A stretch of 64,000 bases of DNA from Luzula sylvatica (taxonomy: Eukaryota > Streptophyta > Magnoliopsida > Poales > Juncaceae), in the NCBI GenBank assembly GCA_946800325.1, contig OX326959.1, forward strand, positions 3,864,501-3,928,500, written 5' to 3'. The notes beneath the pieces are model-generated. The model saw only the letters and a program-made list of their open reading frames with translations. It did no database searches and was not told the DNA's origin. Positions within the stretch are counted from its first letter, which is position 1; every line of letters starts with the position of its first letter. Below, piece by piece: positions 22,295-34,376 of this stretch. A program made the position numbers and the translations under genes.

Positions 22295-23113
22295 ATGTCT
22301 ACTATTAACACCAACACCTTATTGATTAGATCGATATTAGAAAAGGATAAGCTAGTGGGGTCGGAACTATCTAGATTGGTACCGAGACCTGAGAATTATT
22401 CTTAGGCAAGAGGGTAAAAGCCACATATTGGATACGGAACTAGTGAATCCGGGCCCCGAAGCTACGACCGACGAAAAGACCGTGTTTGAGAAACTTAAGA
22501 AGGACTCAAATGATGTTACATGCCTCATGTTGGCGTGTATGGACGCAAGTCTTCAGAAACAATTTGAGGACTCGGATACACACTTGATAAACGTTGTGCT
22601 CAAGGAAATGTTCCAAGAGCAGGAGCGTATTGAACGGTTCAATACACTCAAAGAGTTGATAAACTGCAAGATGCCTTCGGGGTCTTCGGTGAGTACTCAC
22701 GTTTTGAAAGTTCAAACTCTCATAGACCGTCTAGAGAACTAGGAGAGAAATTGTCGAAGATTATGCAACAAGATTTGATCTTGTGTGCACTTCCTCCAAT
22801 GTTTTCTCCGTTTGTGACTAATTATCACAGGCATTCGATGGATAAGATGATCCCTGAGCTTCATGGAATGCTCAAGAATTTTGAGTCAGAGATGTTGAAG
22901 ACATCCGGGGAGAACAAGGCAAGAGTTGCCGGGAATGTTCTCTCGATTCAGAATAAGGATCTTAAGAGATCAATGTCCAAGGGCAGTTCGGCTAAGAAAC
23001 GTTCGAAGCCGAATTAAAAGGGAAAGGAGAAATCCAATTAGGATGAGACATGCTACCATTGTCACAAGGCTGGACATTGGAAGCGTGATTGAAAGTTTTA
23101 CCTCGAGGAGGTG
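22295..23113 (+). pseudogene. gag: Decayed copia gag
   Basis: Gag can be followed from ATG 22295 through DTELVNPGPEATTDEK and MPSGSSVSTHVLKVQTLIDR to the zinc knuckle. It is broken: a frame change near 22370-22400 within the RNLRIILRQEGK region, a stop or frame change at 22740, a stop at 23016, and a TGA replacing the last Cys of the CCHC knuckle (CYHC...H, then stop, near 23090). It cannot make a working nucleocapsid. Confidence 0.85.
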
Positions 23114-24166
23114 AAGAAGGGCAAGACGGTTTCGGAAGCCGGCCTCTCAGATTTTAACGTTATTGAAGTTAATATTTCAACTATGACTAATTGGGTATTG
23201 GATACCGGATGTGGGACTCATATTTGTCGAAATATGCAGGTTCTACAAAATAGTCGAAAGTTGAAGAAAGGTGAAGTCGATCTACGTGTCGGGAATGGAG
23301 CAAGATTTGCTGCGTTTGCCGTAGGAGTAGTTAATTTGACTTTGCCGAGTAGACTTATATTAGTACTAAATAATTGTTATTATGTACAAACATTATGTAA
23401 GAACATAATAAGTGTGTCAAAACTTGCCAAGGATGGCTATGAATCGTTATTAGGAATATTGAATTTTCGATATGTAAGGATTCTATTATCTATGGAAAAG
23501 TTCTATTAGAAAATGGACTTTATGTATTGGATTTCGATCACGGAAATAATGAGTCTATTTATAACGTTAATACGAAAAGGATTAAACATAAAGTTGATAA
23601 TCGAACTTTCTTTTGGCATTGTCTTCTCGGTCATGTGAATGAGAAACACATTGCTAGACTCCATAAAGATGGATTGCTAGACTCTTTTGAATTTGATTCA
23701 TTTGAGAATTGCGAATCTTGTTTGCTTGGCAAGATGACAAAGGCGCCGTTCTCCAAGGTCGGAGAGCGGCCCAACGACTTGTTGGAACTCATACATTCAG
23801 ATTTGTGTGGACCGATGAGCTTCGAGGCAAGAGGAGGCTATCGATACTTTGCTACGTTTACGGACGATCATAGTAGATATGGTTATATCTATTTGATGCG
23901 TGCCAAAGATGAAACCTTTGATAAATTCAAAGAGTTTCAAAACGAAGTAGAAAATCAGCTTGGCAAGAAAATTAAAGCCATTCGATCGGATCGAGGAGGC
24001 AAATATTTGAGCTATGAGTTTGAAGATCATCTAAAGGAATGTGGAATAGTTCCACAATCGACTCCGGCAGGGCGTGTCCGAGAGGAGGAATCGGACCTTG
24101 TTGGACATGGTTCGTTCCATGATGAGTCTAATTTCCCTCCCAAAATCGTTTTGGGGATATGCCCTA
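23111..24166 (+). pseudogene. pol: Decayed copia pol, 5' part (protease and integrase)
   Basis: The protease reads WVLDTGCGTHIC, so its Asp-Thr-Gly is present. After a frame break near 23509, the pre-integrase and integrase core follow (LLGHVNEKHIARL, LIHSDLCGPMS, AIRSDRGGKYLS). A small loss near 24065 shifts the frame before the catalytic Glu in SERRNRTLLDM. The coding sequence stops at GYAL where the CACTA element begins; the next residues, EIVAFLLNR, resume at 27530. Confidence 0.87.
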
Positions 24167-27100
24167 CACTACAACACATCTGATTTTTAGGGTCGGGCCG
24201 CCCCTAAAATTTGCTCATTATTGGGTCGACCAGCCCCAATAATGCTTTTGGGTCGGTCAATACAGGGTCAGCCCAACCCTGATTATTTGAATTTTTGGGT
24301 CCGCCCGCCCCAACTGCTCAAAACCGCCCCTATAATGCTATTGGGTCGCCCTTTTAATGGGTCGGCCCGCCCCTACATCTAGCGTCCGCCCGCCCCAACA
24401 AGTCTGCCCGCCCCAATAAGTTATTGCAACTGCCCGACCTAAAAACCCACCGACCCAAAAATAAATAGGGTCCGCCCGACCCAACAAAACCCCGCCCCAA
24501 AAGAGAATAGGGTCTGCCCGACCCAACAAAACCCGCCCCAAAAACCCTGATAGCTGTCCCCCTCACCTCTTCCCCCTCTTTTATAACCCCCCCATTCATA
24601 CCTAATTTTCTCTTTTCCCTCTCGTTTTTTCAGTAGCCAACACATTTCCCTCTCTCTCTAAACGCTAAACCCTAAACCCGATTATCTTCCTTTCCCTCTA
24701 CGTTTTTCCAGCCACCTCACAACACACCAGCACCATTATCTTCCTCAGTCCAGCAGCCAAAGCCATTTTGTCCGCGATTTCAAGATGGCGAATGAAGAAG
24801 ATGCATTATTTTTTGTTCTTTGAAGGTTTGAATCTATTTTGCTAGTTAATTTTGTGTTCAAGCTCGTTTATTTTTTGTTCAATCTCTATTTTGCCAGTTT
24901 ATTTTTTGTAGCTTTCGATTTTTTGCTCGATTTTGTTCAATCTAATTTTACTTGCATTTTCAGAAAATTCTTTGTTTTTAATTCCATTTGGGGAGACCAA
25001 TTTTATTATTTTAATTGTGTTTTCAATTTTACTATTTTAATAATATTTTTTTAATTCTGTTTTCGAATTTATTTGTTTAATTCTGTTTTCGAATTTATTT
25101 GCTTAGTTCTTTTTTTATTTTTTAATTCATTTGTACACAAATACATTTTTATTTTTAATTATGTTTTTGTTCCAATATTTTTTTGGTTTTTAATTCTGTT
25201 TTTGAACTGCAACTTTTACTGTTTTTTTTTAGTTTCTGTTCAAATTTCTACTGTTTTTTTACTGCAATTTTGACTGGTTTTTTGAACTGAAATTTTGGTG
25301 GCTTCGGCTCCTTTTTTTTAGTTACTGTTTTTTTTTAAATTATGTCCAATTTTAGTGATTTATAATTCTGCAGGAAATCTGGCAGAGGTTTGCTGGTTTA
25401 AAATTCTGTCCAATTTTACTGATTTAAATTTTTTTCAGATATGGCAGGAAATACGAGGAATAATAAATCTGGAGACTGAGGAGAGACAGACAGTCTAGTT
25501 TTTCGGATAATAAACAGGTTTGTCGTAATGGCTACATCTTTACTTTCATATATGGTAGGAATAATAATAATTTAAGTGTTAGATTTTTTTATTCAATTCT
25601 GGCAGGATTGAGGAGGCAAGGTGAGACGATTGTGAGTATTAAGGGGAGGCAATAGTGAAGATAGACAGGCGAGAATAGGAGACTACTTAATTTTTCGGAA
25701 GATTTCTTTGGATTAAGGTTAATGATGATTTAAATTTGTTTATATTATTTGTAGTAGAATATAAAATAATTGTGGTAGTATGATTTAATTTAGTTTAGGG
25801 TTTAGGTTTTAAGGTTTAGGTTAAGGTCGAATAACAGATTTAGGAAAAGATAATGTAATATTGTAAAATTTTATTTATTTTAAATATGAATTATTTTATT
25901 TGAATATATGATATAATTTCGTTCATAATAATTTAAGAAATATATGATAGAAGTATTTAATTTAAGGATAAATAACGAGATTTAAATAAGGGATAATTTA
26001 TGAAATGTATAGATTTATTGTTGTATTATATAATATTTTAAATATGATATATATTAAATATGAATTATTTAATATTTTTATATCTGATATAATTTATATT
26101 TTATATTTTAATATTTTATATGATATATTTTACATATTAACTATTGTTAAATTATTTATAATCAATTGGTTTAGCTTGTAAATACTTTTATATTCAATTG
26201 GTTTCATATTGAAATTATACTATGTTTTTAAGGGGCAAGGATCGGGATTATCTCCGGCAGGATCGGGTGCAGCACGGCGCGACGGATCGGGACGGACGAA
26301 TTATTCGGTAGGGACGGACCTGCAGAACTTGATAAGGTCTCCACTTTCACACCCGATGAACATGTCCCAGATGGATCGGATGCAGTCGCAATAAATGCAT
26401 CACACTCCGACGAGATAACAGCCGACGTCCTCGTCACAGCAGAGGCCGTACCGCCCCATCCCGTCAACTTCGCAGACGAATAATTGGACGGTATATCTTC
26501 CAATTTAATGTTTTTATATATATATATACTTTCAACATGTCATTACAATTTTGTGTCTCTTCGAATTTTAGGACATGTTGGGATGTTCGTTTTTCCCTCC
26601 CAATGATGACGAAGCTATGAATTTCTAGAGCTACGATTTGGTTTGTAAAATTGTGCGTTGGATTTTATGTTTGTGTATTTGGTTGTATGTTTGTGAATTT
26701 GGTTGTATGTTTTGTGCGTAGGATTTGTGTGTGAATTTTCTGGGATTTGCGTTTGTGGTTGAATTTGCGCGTAGGACTTATGTTTGTGAGTTTGTGTATT
26801 TGGTTGTTTGTTCAATTTGCGCGTAGGATTTATGTTTGTAAGTTTGTGTATTTGGTTGTATGTTCACTTTGCGTGTATGATTTATGTTTCTAAGTTTGCG
26901 TATTTGGTTGTATGTTGAGTTTGTATATAATAATATTAATTATTAATTATTTATATAATTAATAATTAATATAATTATATAATTATTTATATAATAGTAT
27001 TAATTATGAATTATTTATATAATTAATAATTCATATAATAATTAATTATTTATATAATATTTAATTAATATATTTATAAAATTAATATTATATATAATTA

Positions 27101-27526
27101 TTTATATAATTTATAATTAATATAATAGATAATTAATAATCAATAGAATTTTAAAATTAATATTATATATAATTAATAATCAATATTAGCTGCATTTAAT
27201 ACGTCCTATAGGGTCGGCCCGCCCCATTAAAACTTCCTATAGGGTCGGCCCGCCCCATTAAAACTTCCTGTAGGGTCGGCCCGCCCCATTATGTTGTACT
27301 GATTTGACCCTGCTGACGGACGTGTACTATCTGCATTGTAGGGTCGGCCTGCCCCATTTAGTACCGCCCCAAAACCCTTTATAGGGTCGGCCCGCCCCAG
27401 ACTGGAACGCAGTCTTTAGGGACGCCCTTTTTGGGTCGCCTAGCTGCCCCAAAAACCTTTAGGGACGGTTTTCAGCCCTTATTGGGTCATCTTTGGCTGC
27501 CCCAATAGTTCATATGTGTTGTAGTG
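24167..27526. mobile_element. CACTA transposon, non-autonomous, 3,360 bp
   Basis: Both ends read CACTACAACACAT inward and continue similarly. The target duplication is CTA (24164-24166 and 27527-27529), and joining the flanks restores pol as GYAL-EIVAF, proof of the empty site. Both ends carry many subterminal copies of GGGTCGGCCCGCCCC and variants (24180-24545 and 27200-27480), the known binding-site arrays of CACTA elements. No transposase frame is seen. Inside are a leader-like stretch near 24600-24800 with AAACCCTAA, long T-rich and AT-rich spacers, and one exon-like piece. Confidence 0.93.
26235..26483 (+). pseudogene. Exon-like open frame inside the CACTA
   Basis: An 82-codon frame begins just after a good acceptor (TTTTTAAG|GG) in otherwise AT-rich DNA. 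It reads RIGTDELFGRDGPAELDKVS, later TFTPDEHVPDGSDAV, and stops at 26483. Its GC content and acidic, coding-like composition stand out. It has no ATG. It could be the last exon of a lost CACTA gene or a captured host exon. A different-frame ATG ORF over the same place is less coding-like. Not recognised. Confidence 0.4.
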
Positions 27527-29605
27527 CTAGAGATAGTGGCTTTCTTATTGAACCGCATACCTTCTAAATCGGTACCTAAGACGCCATATGAGATGTGGAC
27601 CAGAAAAGTTCCGAAGTTGTCTTATGTGAAGATTTGGGGATGTAAAGCTTATGTCCGCAAATTAATTACGGATAAACTCGATCCCAAATCTGAAAAATGT
27701 TTATTTGTTGGTTATCCCAAGGAAACTAAGGGATACTATTTTTATCATCCATGCGAGAACAAAGTGTTTGTTGCTCGTGGAGGTACCTAAGGAATTCATA
27801 TCGAAAAGAATGGATGGAAATACAATAGAACTTGAAGAAATTCGAGACCAAAAAATGAATATTGAACCGATGAACATTTATCCGGTTTCGTCAATTGTTG
27901 AGGATCCGGAGTCAAATGCACAAGGCGCGATTCGTAGATCAGATAGGATTCGTCAAGAGCCTATACGATATGTTTTTTTTATCGTGGCAAATGACGATGA
28001 AGTCGAACTCATAGATGATGAGCTGACATCTTATCGCGAGGCTATGAAAATCGAGGATTCCAAAAAGTGGCATATGGCCATGAAATCCGAGATTCAATCC
28101 GTGTATGATAATCAAGTTTGGAACTTGATTGATCCACCTCCCGGGGTTAAACCAGTGGGATTCAAGTGGGTTTTCAAGAAAGAAACCGACATGGATGGGA
28201 ATGTAAACACTTATAAGGCACGGCTTGTGGCGAAAGGTTTCAAACAAATTCATGGTGTAGACTATGAAGAAGCGTTTTCACCCGTAGCAATGCTTAAATC
28301 CATACGGATATTACTTGCCATGGCTACGTATTATGATTACGAGATTTGGCAAATGGATGTCAAAACTGCATTCCTTAACGGGAATTTACAAGAGGATGTG
28401 TACATGACACAGCCCGAGGGTTTTGTCGATACAAAGAATCCGGATAAAGTGTGCAAGTTGCAACGATCCATTTATGGATGGAAGCAAGCTTCTCGGAGTT
28501 GGAACATACGTTTTGATGAAGTTATAAGTGAGTATGATTTCGTGAAAAACGTAGAGGAACCTTGTGTATACAAGAAGGTTAGTGGGAGCCGCGTAGTATT
28601 TCTTGTTCTATATGTAAACGACATCTTGATCATAGGAAACGACATTCCGATGCTTACGGATGTTAAGAAGTATTTAAATACTCGTTTCGCTATGAAAGAT
28701 TTGAGAGAGGCCGCTTATATTTTAGGCATGAGGATTTATAGAGATAGATCCAAGAAGTTACTCGGCTTGAGTCAAAGCACGTACATCGACAAAGTATTGA
28801 AACGGTTTTCAATGCAAGATTCGAAGAAAGGATTTCTTCCAATGTCGAGTGGCATATCGTATTCTAAATCTCAATGTCCAACATCGAGCAAGGATAAGAA
28901 TGTGATGACTATTGTTCCATATGCTTCAGCGGTTGGATCAATTATGTATGCCATGATTTGTATGCGCCCCGATGTGTCGTATGCATTGAGCGTCGTTTCG
29001 CGTTATCAATCAAATCCAGGGGATATGCATTGGATCACGGTTAAGAACATCCTTAAGTACTTACGAAGGACTAAGGATCAATTTCTAATTTATGGTGGAA
29101 AGACATCCGGGTTGGTTATTAAAGGCTATACCGACGCCAGTTTCCAAACATGTGTCGCGACTTTTGATCACAAAGTGGATACGTGTTTTGTCTAAATGGT
29201 GGAGCGGTCGTATGGAAGAGTTCCAAACAACCCACGATAGCGGACTCTACAACTGAATCGGAGTATATTACTGTTTTCGAAGCGGCAAAGGAGGCGGTAT
29301 GGATCAAGAAGTTTGTGTCAGAACTTGGTGTAGTCCCGAGTATCTCGGAACATGTAGTTGTGTATTGCGACAATATGGGAGCAATAGCACAGTCCAAGGA
29401 ACCGAGGGCACATCATCACTCCAAACACATACTCAGAAAATTTCACTTGATCAGTGAGATTTTGCAACGGAATGATGTGATCATTGAAAAGATTGATACT
29501 GCCAGGAATGATGCGGACCCGTTTACTAAACCACTCTCGCAAGTGAAGCATGATTACCATGCGAAAGCTATAGGTTTGAGATACCTAGAGGAGGATGAGA
29601 GTTAG
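27527..29605 (+). pseudogene. pol: Decayed copia pol, 3' part (RT and RNase H)
   Basis: Resumes pol after the CACTA: the integrase C-terminus (TPYEMWTRK, LFVGYPKETKGYYFY), a frame shift near 27780, then reverse transcriptase (QMDVKTAFLNGNLQEDVYM) and, after another shift near 29160, RNase H ([21 protein letters not shown]). The RT active site reads YVND rather than YVDD, so one catalytic Asp is lost to a G-to-A change near 28618. With the shifts this copy is dead. Confidence 0.9.
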
Positions 29606-30759
29606 TTAGTTATCTAAAAGAGGAACGAGATTAGTTGTATTGGTAGTAGTAAAGGTTGTATCACCCCAAACTTATCTTATAGTAATGCAATTTCGAGATT
29701 TTAAAAATTTTCATTTGCATTTACCTTATATGAAAACTGTGTGCGGGTTGTGTAATATGATTGTTACATGAACCCTGATTTGAGCTTGTGTGGACGCCGG
29801 CATAATTGATGATTATGTGCAGCAAAACCGTCACACCTTAAGTTTCATTTCTAAACATCCCTAGTCGCGGATCAATTTGCTTAAGAGGGAAGCATTTCTA
29901 TTATCAGATAATAGACTGGACGTGTTCACTAGTACATTGGCCGAGGAGATGATTATGTTTTGCTAATCATGGGACAAGGTACTTGTCGAATCGGGAACGT
30001 AGATATATGTTAGGTTATATGTATTGGATATGACCAAAGTCGCGAGACCATGACATGGTTTAGTCATTATAGATGGACTTGCAACGGATAGGGTTTTAGG
30101 TTCTTCACACTTGAGGGGACTATTGATTGCGTTACGTGCGTAACACAATGCTTTGATATGACCTTACGCCTGCTGTAACAAGGGGCCAAAACGGTCATCA
30201 TTGGGTATTGTCCGAAACACGAAATTCAATATGAGTCTCCAAGATAGAAATTGTTTATTCCGAAAGAAAGAAATTCTCTTAGGCCGCTCGATGAATTGAT
30301 TAACGAAAACTATGACCATAGTCAATGATATTAATGGTTAATTTCGATTGTAATTTGTTAACTCAATTCAGAATCGAGGATTAAGTATAGTTAATCAAGA
30401 CATAATGATGACTACCACCATGCCTTTTGATTAACGGATATCGCAAACAAGAGAACTAGTAACCGTTGTTCGAGATAGGCACAATTATCACAATCATTTT
30501 TCGTTTTAACATGGGTAGCCATGATGGAGTGACTAGATCCCGCTCATGGGCTTGTAGGGCTTTGGAAACAGCCTACTGCCATCGTTAAACGAACCTACAC
30601 GATCACACAACGAGTCGTACTATGTCGGGCTTGATTACAAAATTGGCACATATGATGTGCATGGCTTGGTATTTTGATACGCGAGCTATATTCTCTAAGA
30701 TCATGCATATTGGATATGCATGAGTACCTTTTAGGTAGATTTGAAATTGAGTGGGAGAC
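29606..30759 (+). other. 3' untranslated part of the older copia with PPT
   Basis: No coding frame. The purine-rich GAGTGGGAGAC just before the 3' LTR (30749-30759) is the likely plus-strand primer. Confidence 0.65.
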
Positions 30760-31708
30760 TGAAAGAAATGCAGTTTCGGATCAACCGTAAAAGTGTACAC
30801 ACAAGGACACACGAACGTACACGTTCGAGAAAACGGATGGTTGCATAATAGGATTGTGCAGAATTGGGCGCAATAACACTGTGCGTCATGACGCACGATA
30901 TGGTACGTCATGACGCAGCTAGTGTGTCTAGTCTGCAATGGTTGTGGAGTTAGCCAAATTCAGGAAAAATACGGTCGTGCGTCATGACGGACCATATGGT
31001 GTGTCATGACGCTAGGATGCGTATTTTGTCCAGAAACTTTTTGACATCATCAGTCATGATGCACCATATGGTGCGTCATGACGTAGTATGTTAAAAAGTT
31101 GTTTTCTGGCAGTTTTTGGTACACACGGTTTGGTGTGTCTAAAACGTGCCTTTTGGGTGTCCTTATACTGTTTAGTATAAATAGGATAATTCTCTCTCTC
31201 TCTCTCTCTCAGTATGGTTATACATAAGATTTACTCCAGATCATTCTATTCTAAGAGAGAGACTTTTTCATAGAGTGAAAGGGTGCGAAGAAAGAGAGAA
31301 ACGAGAAAAGAGATTTTTCTCGGTTTAGAGAATCAATTCAATCAAGCAAGTTTATCGGTATATCGTCTAGGCAGGTATACCCGTAACCGAGGTGCTACGA
31401 CTCAAGGTGGACACGCGTAGAGGAGCGACATTTGTGGATCTTCGTTGTGATCGAACCGAAGAAGCAAAAACCGTCAACAACGAAGTGGTGAGAGACATGT
31501 GGGCGTGGGATGCGCGTTTTGTCACCAACGTGACAAGGATAAAGGAGGATAAGCGATCAACCCTTCGAGCGTGATCAATTTCACGCCGGTAATTGACTAT
31601 CCTACTTTGCATCGTGCCCTCGATATCGAAGCGTGATCTCGGGATTTGGGAATCGGACCGGGCCTCCATATCCGCTGCACGGGCCCGGGGACGGGATAAT
31701 TCCCAACA
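30760..31708 (+). repeat. 3' LTR of the older copia
   Basis: 949 bp, starting TGAAAG and ending CCCAACA. It differs from the 5' LTR by about 38 substitutions and carries an extra 12-bp palindrome piece near 31060. Confidence 0.93.
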
Positions 31709-32915
31709 GTAAGCATTCACAATAGTACATTTTCTTGGTTGGGGAGTATTGAACTGTGTATGTTCTACCATCTGCTGTGTCGACAACACGGTAAAAACTT
31801 ATGCCGTCTTCTTCATACATGAATTCCATGTTACAACCAATTAGAACCTTGACCTCGTCTTGGAATAAGTACAATATTCGGTGGGTGTACAGTTTTGAGA
31901 ACTGCTCCTCAAACGGTAATGCAGAAACGAGCAAAGGCGCGTGATCATTGTAGTTAAAGTCCTCCGTCCTCTCTTTCTCCCATTTGGCTTGCAATGCTAG
32001 TTCATATTTTTCAGCAAAATTCCTTAGAGACGTGGATGAATTGGCGTAACCATCAAAAAAAGAATTGATTGACTCGCTTCTTTGAGTGGTTGACATCCCA
32101 ACCCAGAAGTACTTGCGCACATACAAAAGAACCCAATGAGTCCTTATGGAAAACATACGTTTGAGCCACTTGAGACTCGCATTGTTTTGGTGTTCTTCAA
32201 TTAACTCATGCCACCCTTTTTCAAACAACTCGACTTTCGACGTGTCGTAGACTAATTGACAGACCTGCGAACGAACATTGATAAAAATCAACTTTCACTA
32301 TAATTGAAATGTCAGATTTAACGAACAATAGAGCAGTACCCTCGATATGAATGAATCCTTGTTGTCTCCGAAACCAGCTTTGGCAGGCAATTTTTTCATT
32401 ATACGCCACAAGCACAAACGATGACGAGATTGAGGAAAGACGGTGGAGATAGCCGAACATATGGCGGCGCACTGATCAGTTATAATTGCAGGAGGGGGGA
32501 CTCCATTCATGCAGTCAAGGAAGGTACTGATAAGCCATTCATACGTCTATGTGCATTCATCAGCATGTAATGCGCATGCGAGCAAAATTGACTGACCATG
32601 GTGGTTGACCCCAACAAAAGGTGCAAAAGGCATGTCATACATATAAGTTGGTTAAATTTTCAGTGGTAATTCAAGATTGTTTTGAAATTTTATTGAAAAT
32701 GTGCTTGCTTACTTGTTTGTTAAATAGGTAGTATCAAACGTTATTACATCACCAAAATATTTGTATGAAGCACAACTACGACCATCTGCCCAGAAAACAT
32801 TCCTCAATCTGCCTTCATCTTCAATTTCGCACAAGTAGAAGAATTGGGACTTTTTTTTTTGGCGGTCTCTGAAGTATTTGACCAAAGCATTTGCATCTCC
32901 ATCTGCAAATTTCAA
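31709..32915 (-). pseudogene. FAR1-type Mutator-like transposase, N-terminal and core part
   Basis: Minus-strand exons encode KFADGDANALVKYFRD, FGDVITFDTTYLTNK, then ITDQCAAICSAI and the QRSESINSFFDGY region, supplying the D, D and E expected of a MULE/FAR1 transposase core, and end at YYCEC, the first two Cys of the SWIM finger. Introns with GT-AG borders occur near 32708-32640 and after 32342. A TAG stop (near 32570) interrupts the second exon. The usual FAR1 DNA-binding domain and start are absent: the gene begins abruptly at 32915, next to the 62-bp repeat. Confidence 0.85.
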
Positions 32916-32977
32916 GGCTCAGCAGACGGTATGGTTTGGTTCGGCTGTGCAAACGGATCCATTTCTTAGTGGGATAT
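32916..32977 (+). repeat. 62-bp direct repeat, right copy
   Basis: Encodes AQQTVWFGSAVQTDPFLSGI followed by a stop, and appears to continue into an ordinary 3' flank. Pairs with 13977-14038. Confidence 0.85.
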
Positions 32978-34259
32978 AAACGGGTCCAAATTGCAAGAAT
33001 TTATGCATTATTCTGCTCCGGTACAGTGTATTTATTCGTACGCGCATAAAAGACCGATTTTGAAAATTACCATGGATGGAAATTACATTTTTAGCATGCG
33101 AATCACGGGGGTATTAGAAAGTGGAGTTTATCGTCTCCTGGTCCGATTGATGGGTTATTAGGGCCGAGCTGGCGGAGAGAGAGGGGAATTATAAGATATT
33201 GAAACACGTGAAAATGGTTGTTGGGTGGGACTTGGAATGCGGGTCAACAAAAAGCGAGTTTCGAATCGAATAAAAAATGAATTGGATTCAAAGTAAAAGC
33301 CGAAATTGGTTTAGTTGTGATTGGATTGCAAGAAGTGGATATGGGGGCTGGTTTTCTTGCCATGCCATGGCTGCTGCTAAAGAAACGGTACTACAAAAAA
33401 GAGATTAAACTTTCAATTGAATAATTTAGTAAAAGTTATTATTATTATTATTATTTTTATTGATGTGGCGTGAAGGTGGGGTGTGAAGGAAGTCCGAGTC
33501 CAAATGGCGAATGGTGGTTGGATGCGATTGGAAGAGTCTTAGGTAGTGCCAATTTTGAACGTGTTTTGTGCAAAATGGCTGGGTTACTCCTCTCTGTATG
33601 GTTGGTAATTCTTTTCGAGAATTTCAATAATTAATTTTATATTCTTTTTCTGAAATAGAAGAAACAAAAAATATACACAAATCAATTCTTTTTTCTGAAA
33701 AAAGTAGGAAAAATCTGAAGCAATATATAGGCGACGTAGAAAGTGCTGTTATGGCGCGTGTTCTTGGTCATGCCATTCAAGACAAGGTACTTTTTTAAAT
33801 TTTGTTTTCTTTTAGTATTTTTTAAATTTTGAAAGTTTTTTATATTTAATATAGGGAGCAGTAGGTTTGAGATTGAGAATATATGGACAATAATGTGATT
33901 TGTGAATTGTCACTTGGCTGCCCATTTGGAGGCTGTAAGTCATCGGAACGAAATTTCGACCATATTTACTGCACCATAAATTTTGCTCCCCAGGTTTTCA
34001 CTTTTTATTTCATTTCATTTTATTTTCTTTCTTATTTTCTAATATTTGTGTTTACTTGGTTTAGCCGGTTCTTCAACTGGTCCGTCTCTTCGCGAAGTAA
34101 ATGTACGTATCTTTTTTATTTAATAAATAATTATAATATAAAAATATTGTATTCAACATTTCAAATTTTAACTCTTATTTTTATATATTATTTTTGGCAT
34201 AAAATTGGGTATGAATAACTGAAAGACCCACCTGGCACAAGCAAATACGTCGTCGCTTC
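32978..34259 (+). other. Flank with small exon-like pieces, no gene recognised
   Basis: Mostly AT-rich. Exon-like scraps with splice-like borders: ATG 33751 (MARVLGHAIQDK, then a GT donor) and a piece near 34065-34098 (SSTGPSLRE between AG and GT). They do not assemble into a recognisable gene and may be captured fragments. Confidence 0.4.
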
Positions 34260-34376
34260 ATGGCCGAATACGGTTCTGCCCGCACCAATTCCATCAAAAC
34301 GGGTCAGTCCATGACCGAATACGGTTCTCCCCGTACCAATTCCGTCAAAACGGGTCAGTCCATGACCGAATACATC
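34260..34376 (+). repeat. 51-bp tandem repeat, in frame
   Basis: Two full units and the start of a third (34260, 34311, 34362). Each full unit encodes 17 residues (MAEYGSARTNSIKTGQS, then MTEYGSPRTNSVKTGQS). The unit is a multiple of three and both strands stay open. Confidence 0.8.

Larger units (their letters stand above)
20095..31708 (+). mobile_element. Older Ty1/copia element (Tork/Tnt1-like), broken by CACTA
   Basis: LTRs at 20095-21029 and 30760-31708 flank a decayed gag-pol. Target duplication GTAAG at 20090-20094 and 31709-31713 is perfect. By eye the LTRs differ at about 38 positions plus a 12-bp indel, roughly 4%, so this is about ten times older than the Sirevirus. It lies inside the SWIM finger of a FAR1-type transposase gene and is itself split by a CACTA element. 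Lineage is judged from protease and integrase wording and is less certain. Confidence 0.92.

Noticed and set aside
24338..24645. Gly/Arg-rich ORFs at the CACTA left end
   Set aside because: These are translations of the GGGTCGGCCCGCCCC subterminal repeats.
14039..32915. Complete Mutator-like element with terminal inverted repeats
   Set aside because: Only direct (not inverted) repeats flank it, its genes are cut at both edges and no 9-bp duplication is found.
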